Part shown: positions 20,937 to 23,866 of the stretch, piece after piece
Numbering within the stretch: the first letter of the stretch is position 1
How the letters are laid out: each line of letters begins with the position of its first letter
Position numbers and translations under genes: made by a program
From: Collinsella sp.
Lineage (GTDB): Bacteria > Actinomycetota > Coriobacteriia > Coriobacteriales > Coriobacteriaceae
Direction of reading: 5' to 3'
DNA length: 23,866 bases
Assembly (NCBI GenBank): GCA_018376905.1
Contig: JAHAAK010000034.1
Span: 1 to 23,866 of the forward strand
Notes under the pieces: model-generated
Database searches by the model: none
The model's input: the letters and a program-made list of their open reading frames with translations, nothing else
What the model was told of the DNA's origin: nothing

Positions 20937-22232
20937 CTAGCGCGGTAGGCGAATCGTAAAGCGGCTGCCGACGCCCTCGACTGAAGTCACGCCGATGACA
21001 CCGCCATGGCTATCGACGATCCACTTGGCAATGGCAAGCCCCAGACCCGAGCCCTGCGCGCCGGCATCGCGTGCGTTGTCGGCGCGGTAGAATCGTTCAA
21101 ACGCGTGAGCTGCGGATTCCTGGTTCATGCCGATGCCCTCGTCCTCAACACTTATGTCGATTGAGCCCGCGCCCACATTCGGCGTCACGCCAAAGGTGAT
21201 GATTGTACCCGCATTCGAATACTTGGCGGCATTTTGCACGATTACGCGCAGGGCCTGCTTCACGAGCGCCACGTCAACCGACGCGTCGCAGCGCGGGTCG
21301 CTGCCAAGCGAGACATCGTACGCCAGGCGGTACGCATGCCCAGAATCAATCATCTGTGACTCCTCGCATACCTCGCCGACGAGTGCAGCCAGATTGGTAT
21401 CCACACGCCGCAGGACCGTGCGGCCGGCATCGCCGCGCGCCAAAAACAACAGCTGCTCTACAAGCTCCTGCATATGCTCGCTTTCGGCCTTGAGTGAGGC
21501 GATGGATTCCGCCAGCACGTCCGGGTCGTCTTTGCCCCAGCGGTCGAGCATGTTCACGTAGCCCTGAATCACCGCGATGGGTGTGCGCAGCTCGTGGCTT
21601 GCGTCGTTAACAAAACGCATCTGCTGCAACTTGGCCTCTTGCATCTGGCGCAGCAGGCGGTTGAGCGCGACCTCGATGCTCGCCAGGTCGGCATCGCCGG
21701 TGGTGACACTCGGCGAATCGACGCTCGCGCGCTCGATGGCCTGCTCCAGCGTTTCCATCTTGCCGCCGGCGAGCTGCATGCGGCCGAGCTCGTCTGCGCG
21801 CAAGGCCAGGTCGTTGAGTGGTGCCATGGTGCGGCGCACACGACGGGCGCCGCTGAGCATGTTGAGCACGCTGATAGCTTGTCCGCCCGCAACGACAAGA
21901 TAGAGGGGCCACAGCGCGACGAGGTCCTGCCCGAGGGGGAAGGTCTTGGTGGTACGCGCAAGCTCGACGGTATAGGTGAGCGTGGCCGGGTCCCAGCCGC
22001 GTGCGGGCGTCAGCGACATGCCGTGAACGGTGGCGCCGGGAATCCAGCCTGCGGTAAACGCGCCATCGGGCAGCGTCTGGTTGTAGCCATAGACAAGGAT
22101 CGCCGCCGCAACAACCAGCAGCCACAGATCGAGCCAGACGTAGCTCACCAGGCGGCGCCACATGTAGCTCCAGTTGATGGCGCGGGCGATGGAGGTGACG
22201 CGCTTGGTCTCGGCGTTACGCGCGGCAGACAT
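20937..22232 (-). CDS. Sensor histidine kinase (two-component system)
   Basis: A 431-residue membrane kinase. Two membrane spans (about 32-50 and 103-126) enclose a short outside loop of about 50 residues. A HAMP-like linker (about 127-205, with MAPLNDLALRADELG) leads to the dimerisation domain with phospho-accepting His213 (DASHELRTPIAVIQGYVNML). The ATP-binding domain has the N box (Asn334, IVQNAAKYS), DEGIG (364-368), FERFYRAD (378-385) and GSGLGLAIAKWIVDSHGG (394-411). The ATG at 22232 overlaps the response-regulator stop by 17 bases and has GGGGTGGG just upstream, implying coupled translation. The signal is unknown; the small outside loop suggests envelope stress or a membrane-derived cue. 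Confidence 0.92.
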   Translation of the reverse strand: MSAARNAETKRVTSIARAINWSYMWRRLVSYVWLDLWLLVVAAAILVYGYNQTLPDGAFTAGWIPGATVHGMSLTPARGWDPATLTYTVELARTTKTFPLGQDLVALWPLYLVVAGGQAISVLNMLSGARRVRRTMAPLNDLALRADELGRMQLAGGKMETLEQAIERASVDSPSVTTGDADLASIEVALNRLLRQMQEAKLQQMRFVNDASHELRTPIAVIQGYVNMLDRWGKDDPDVLAESIASLKAESEHMQELVEQLLFLARGDAGRTVLRRVDTNLAALVGEVCEESQMIDSGHAYRLAYDVSLGSDPRCDASVDVALVKQALRVIVQNAAKYSNAGTIITFGVTPNVGAGSIDISVEDEGIGMNQESAAHAFERFYRADNARDAGAQGSGLGLAIAKWIVDSHGGVIGVTSVEGVGSRFTIRLPR

Positions 22233-23001
22233 AGCCCACCCCGCGCACGGTCTGGATAATGCGGGCGCTGCCGGCGTCCTCGATCTTAGCGCGCAGGTGC
22301 GCGATGTGGACATCGACGTTGTTGGTGTCGCCCACGTATTCGTAACCGAGCGCTTCGTGCGCGATGCGCTCGCGCGTGAGCACGGTGCCGGCATGTGCCA
22401 TAAGCAGGGCGAGGACGTCGAACTCGCGGGCGGTCAGCACGATGAGTGAGCCGCCGACCATAACCTCGCGGCGGTCGGGATCGAGTGCGACCGAGCCCAC
22501 GGTGAGCGCGGCGGGGGAGGGCGAGGCAGCGGTCTGGGCCGTGTCGGTTGCCGGGGAGATTGTGGCGATACCGACGCCCGCGCCGCTCGCCACGCCCTCC
22601 CCGGCCCCGACGCCGCCAACGCCCGAAGCCGCCCGCACGGCCTCCGCGCGCTTCAACGCCACGCGGATTCGTGCGAACAGCTCCTCAATCGCAAACGGCT
22701 TGGTCAGGTAATCGTCGGCGCCGGCATCGAGCCCGGCCACCTTATCCATCACGGCGTCGCGTGCGGTGACCATAATCACCGGCACGTCCTTGCGCTTGCG
22801 GATGCGCCGCAGCACCTCCATGCCGTTGAGCTGCGGCAACAGCACGTCGAGCAGAATCAGATCATAGTCGCGCTCCAGTGCCAGGTCCACGGCGGTGCGG
22901 CCGTCGGCGGCGTGCTCCACTTGGTAGCCCTCGTGCTCCAGCTCGAGCGTCACAAAGCGGGCGATTTTCTCCTCGTCCTCTACGATCAGGATTCGTGCCA
23001 T
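22216..23001 (-). CDS. OmpR/PhoB-family response regulator with long linker
   Basis: A 261-residue regulator. The receiver domain (1-120) has acidic Glu8-Asp9, phospho-Asp52 (LILLDVLLPQLNG), Thr79 and Lys101 (LTKPF). The winged-helix DNA-binding domain is at about 168-261 (LTAREFDVLALL, then TNNVDVHIAHLRAKIE and IQTVRGVGYVCRA). Between them lies an unusually long linker rich in Gly, Ala, Val and Thr (about 121-167), making the protein some 30-40 residues longer than typical family members. The ATG at 23001 is preferred because GGGGGC sits upstream; the ATG at 23013 lacks a ribosome site. It lies 18 bases after the DUF4342-like gene and overlaps the kinase gene. Confidence 0.93.
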   Translation of the reverse strand: MARILIVEDEEKIARFVTLELEHEGYQVEHAADGRTAVDLALERDYDLILLDVLLPQLNGMEVLRRIRKRKDVPVIMVTARDAVMDKVAGLDAGADDYLTKPFAIEELFARIRVALKRAEAVRAASGVGGVGAGEGVASGAGVGIATISPATDTAQTAASPSPAALTVGSVALDPDRREVMVGGSLIVLTAREFDVLALLMAHAGTVLTRERIAHEALGYEYVGDTNNVDVHIAHLRAKIEDAGSARIIQTVRGVGYVCRA

Positions 23002-23019
23002 ACGTGCCCCCATCTGCGA

Positions 23020-23562
23020 TTACTTGTCGTCGTTCAGATTTTGTTTGATGCCGTCCGCGGCGTCGGCGGCGTGATCCATCAGGTTGTTGATGCTGCCGGG
23101 CACGTCGCCGTCGCTATCGATGCGGTAGCGCATGCCAAAGAACAGGCCAATCAGCATAAGCCAAATCGTGGCGCCCCAGGCAAACAGTGCGACGATGGGA
23201 ATCAGGATGGGAATGTTGAGGATGATGGCGTCGCGACGCGTGGCGACAAACTTGGTCTCCAGGCTCAGGCGGAAGAGCTTTTTGAGGTACTCCCACACGC
23301 TGTCCATCTTCTTGGAGAAGTCGGTCTTTTCGCTCGACTTCTCGTAGGCGGCCTGCGCAGCGACCATCTCGGCCGAGGGCTCATCGACCGGCTCGGACTC
23401 GGTGGCGGCGTGCGCCGACGTGGTCTGGGTCTTGCCCTGCGACTCGAGCCAAATGATGGCATCCAGAACGTTGCCGTCGGCGGCGTCGAGCGCGGCCTTG
23501 GCATCGGTGTAGCTCACGTTGCACTTGGTGCGGATGATTTCAACTTTTTCGAGGTTGTCCAT
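23020..23562 (-). CDS. UBA-like plus DUF4342 membrane protein
   Basis: A 180-residue protein. Residues 1-42 form a UBA/TS-N-like three-helix domain (EIIRTKCNVSYTDAKAALDAADGNVLDAIIWLE), as in the N-terminus of elongation factor Ts. A Glu/Ser/Ala-rich linker follows (about 45-85). Residues about 86-150 match the DUF4342 pattern: FRLSLETKFVATRRDAIILNIPILIPIVALF, then hydrophobic spans to 143 and the basic end GMRYRID. The function of DUF4342 is unknown. It is the first gene of an operon with a two-component pair, so it may be a sensor partner or a target. AAAGGACAGG precedes the ATG at 23562. Confidence 0.82.
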   Translation of the reverse strand: MDNLEKVEIIRTKCNVSYTDAKAALDAADGNVLDAIIWLESQGKTQTTSAHAATESEPVDEPSAEMVAAQAAYEKSSEKTDFSKKMDSVWEYLKKLFRLSLETKFVATRRDAIILNIPILIPIVALFAWGATIWLMLIGLFFGMRYRIDSDGDVPGSINNLMDHAADAADGIKQNLNDDK

Positions 23563-23680
23563 GACCTGTCCTTTCGTTCGATGGGCGCGACGCCGGGCGA
23601 TCTGCCCGGGCGCGAGCGTTGCGTTCGGCGGCCTGCGTTGCGCGGCGCTGCCCCGCCCTTGGTCGAACTCTATAGTGCAG

Positions 23681-23708
23681 GTTATAGATTAAGCGATTCT
23701 TGAGCCAA
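23681..23708 (-). promoter_or_regulatory. Promoter for the DUF4342/regulator/kinase operon
   Basis: On the minus strand TTGGCT (23703-23708) and TATAAC (23681-23686) are spaced by 16 bases, about 120 bases before the start codon at 23562. The resulting leader is GC-rich with a short hairpin around 23590-23612. Nothing coding was seen in 23563-23866. Confidence 0.5.
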
Positions 23709-23830
23709 GATTAATGTTGGATGAGTTTTTGGGTGGGATGAAGTTGATATTCAAGGAGGCGGCCGCTTGGTTGATTTCCGATCTCAGCCGAACACATTAG
23801 GCGGACAGGCCGTTCCCGCAGCTAGCCGAA

Positions 23831-23863
23831 CGCCCCCGAGGCCCCATCCGGGCCCCGGGGGCG
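23831..23863. terminator. GC-rich hairpin at the window edge
   Basis: A 14-bp stem with one mismatch (CGCCCCCGAGGCCC with GGGCCCCGGGGGCG) and 5-base loop. The following bases are outside the window, so a T-tract cannot be checked; it probably belongs to the next gene. Confidence 0.4.
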
Positions 23864-23866
23864 CCG

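Overview
The window looks like chromosomal DNA of a high-GC gut Actinobacterium of the class Coriobacteriia, most likely Collinsella or a close relative. This rests on gene content, codon use and the mix of phosphotransferase (PTS) genes with a complete histidine pathway; it is an inference, because no taxonomic marker such as rRNA is present. No phage, insertion sequence, CRISPR array or resistance gene was seen.

Layout. (1) 1-3756, plus strand: the 3' end of a SIS-domain sugar-phosphate isomerase/deglycase, four separate subunits of a mannose-family PTS (IIA, IIB, IIC, IID) and a FrlC-like TIM-barrel epimerase. Together they resemble a locus for uptake and breakdown of an Amadori-type sugar-amine. 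Two hairpin terminators inside the cluster may set subunit ratios. (2) 3926-12300, plus strand: a his operon in the order hisZ-hisG (fused in one reading frame), hisD, hisC, hisB, hisH, hisA, hisF, hisI, an unknown 75-residue gene, hisE. A convergent minus-strand PHP-domain histidinol phosphatase (12330-13241) supplies the one missing step, so the window encodes the whole PRPP-to-histidine route. (3) 13541-15495, plus strand: a free-standing LarC C-terminal domain, a YfcE-type phosphodiesterase and MazG. (4) 15686-18954, plus strand: enolase, a DivIC/FtsB-like division protein with a long disordered N-terminus, and a Ppx/GppA phosphatase. (5) 18955-20024: a structured non-coding stretch, tRNA-Leu(UAA) and a membrane-anchored helical-repeat protein, both genes on the minus strand. 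(6) 20188-20861, plus strand: an orphan galactitol-type PTS IIB and a VOC (glyoxalase-fold) protein. (7) 23562-20937, minus strand: a UBA-like/DUF4342 membrane protein followed by an OmpR-type response regulator and its histidine kinase.

The least explained structure is a set of long, nearly perfect inverted repeats in the gaps between genes (8887-9001, 11267-11352, 12298-12326, 13370-13434, 18968-19034). Three of them share a similar core, which suggests a family of palindromic intergenic elements, one lying inside the his operon between hisB and hisH. The other notable points are the HisZ-HisG fusion, the unknown gene between hisI and hisE, the lone LarC2 domain, and the lone PTS IIB paired with a VOC protein related to the tail of KDPG-aldolase fusions.
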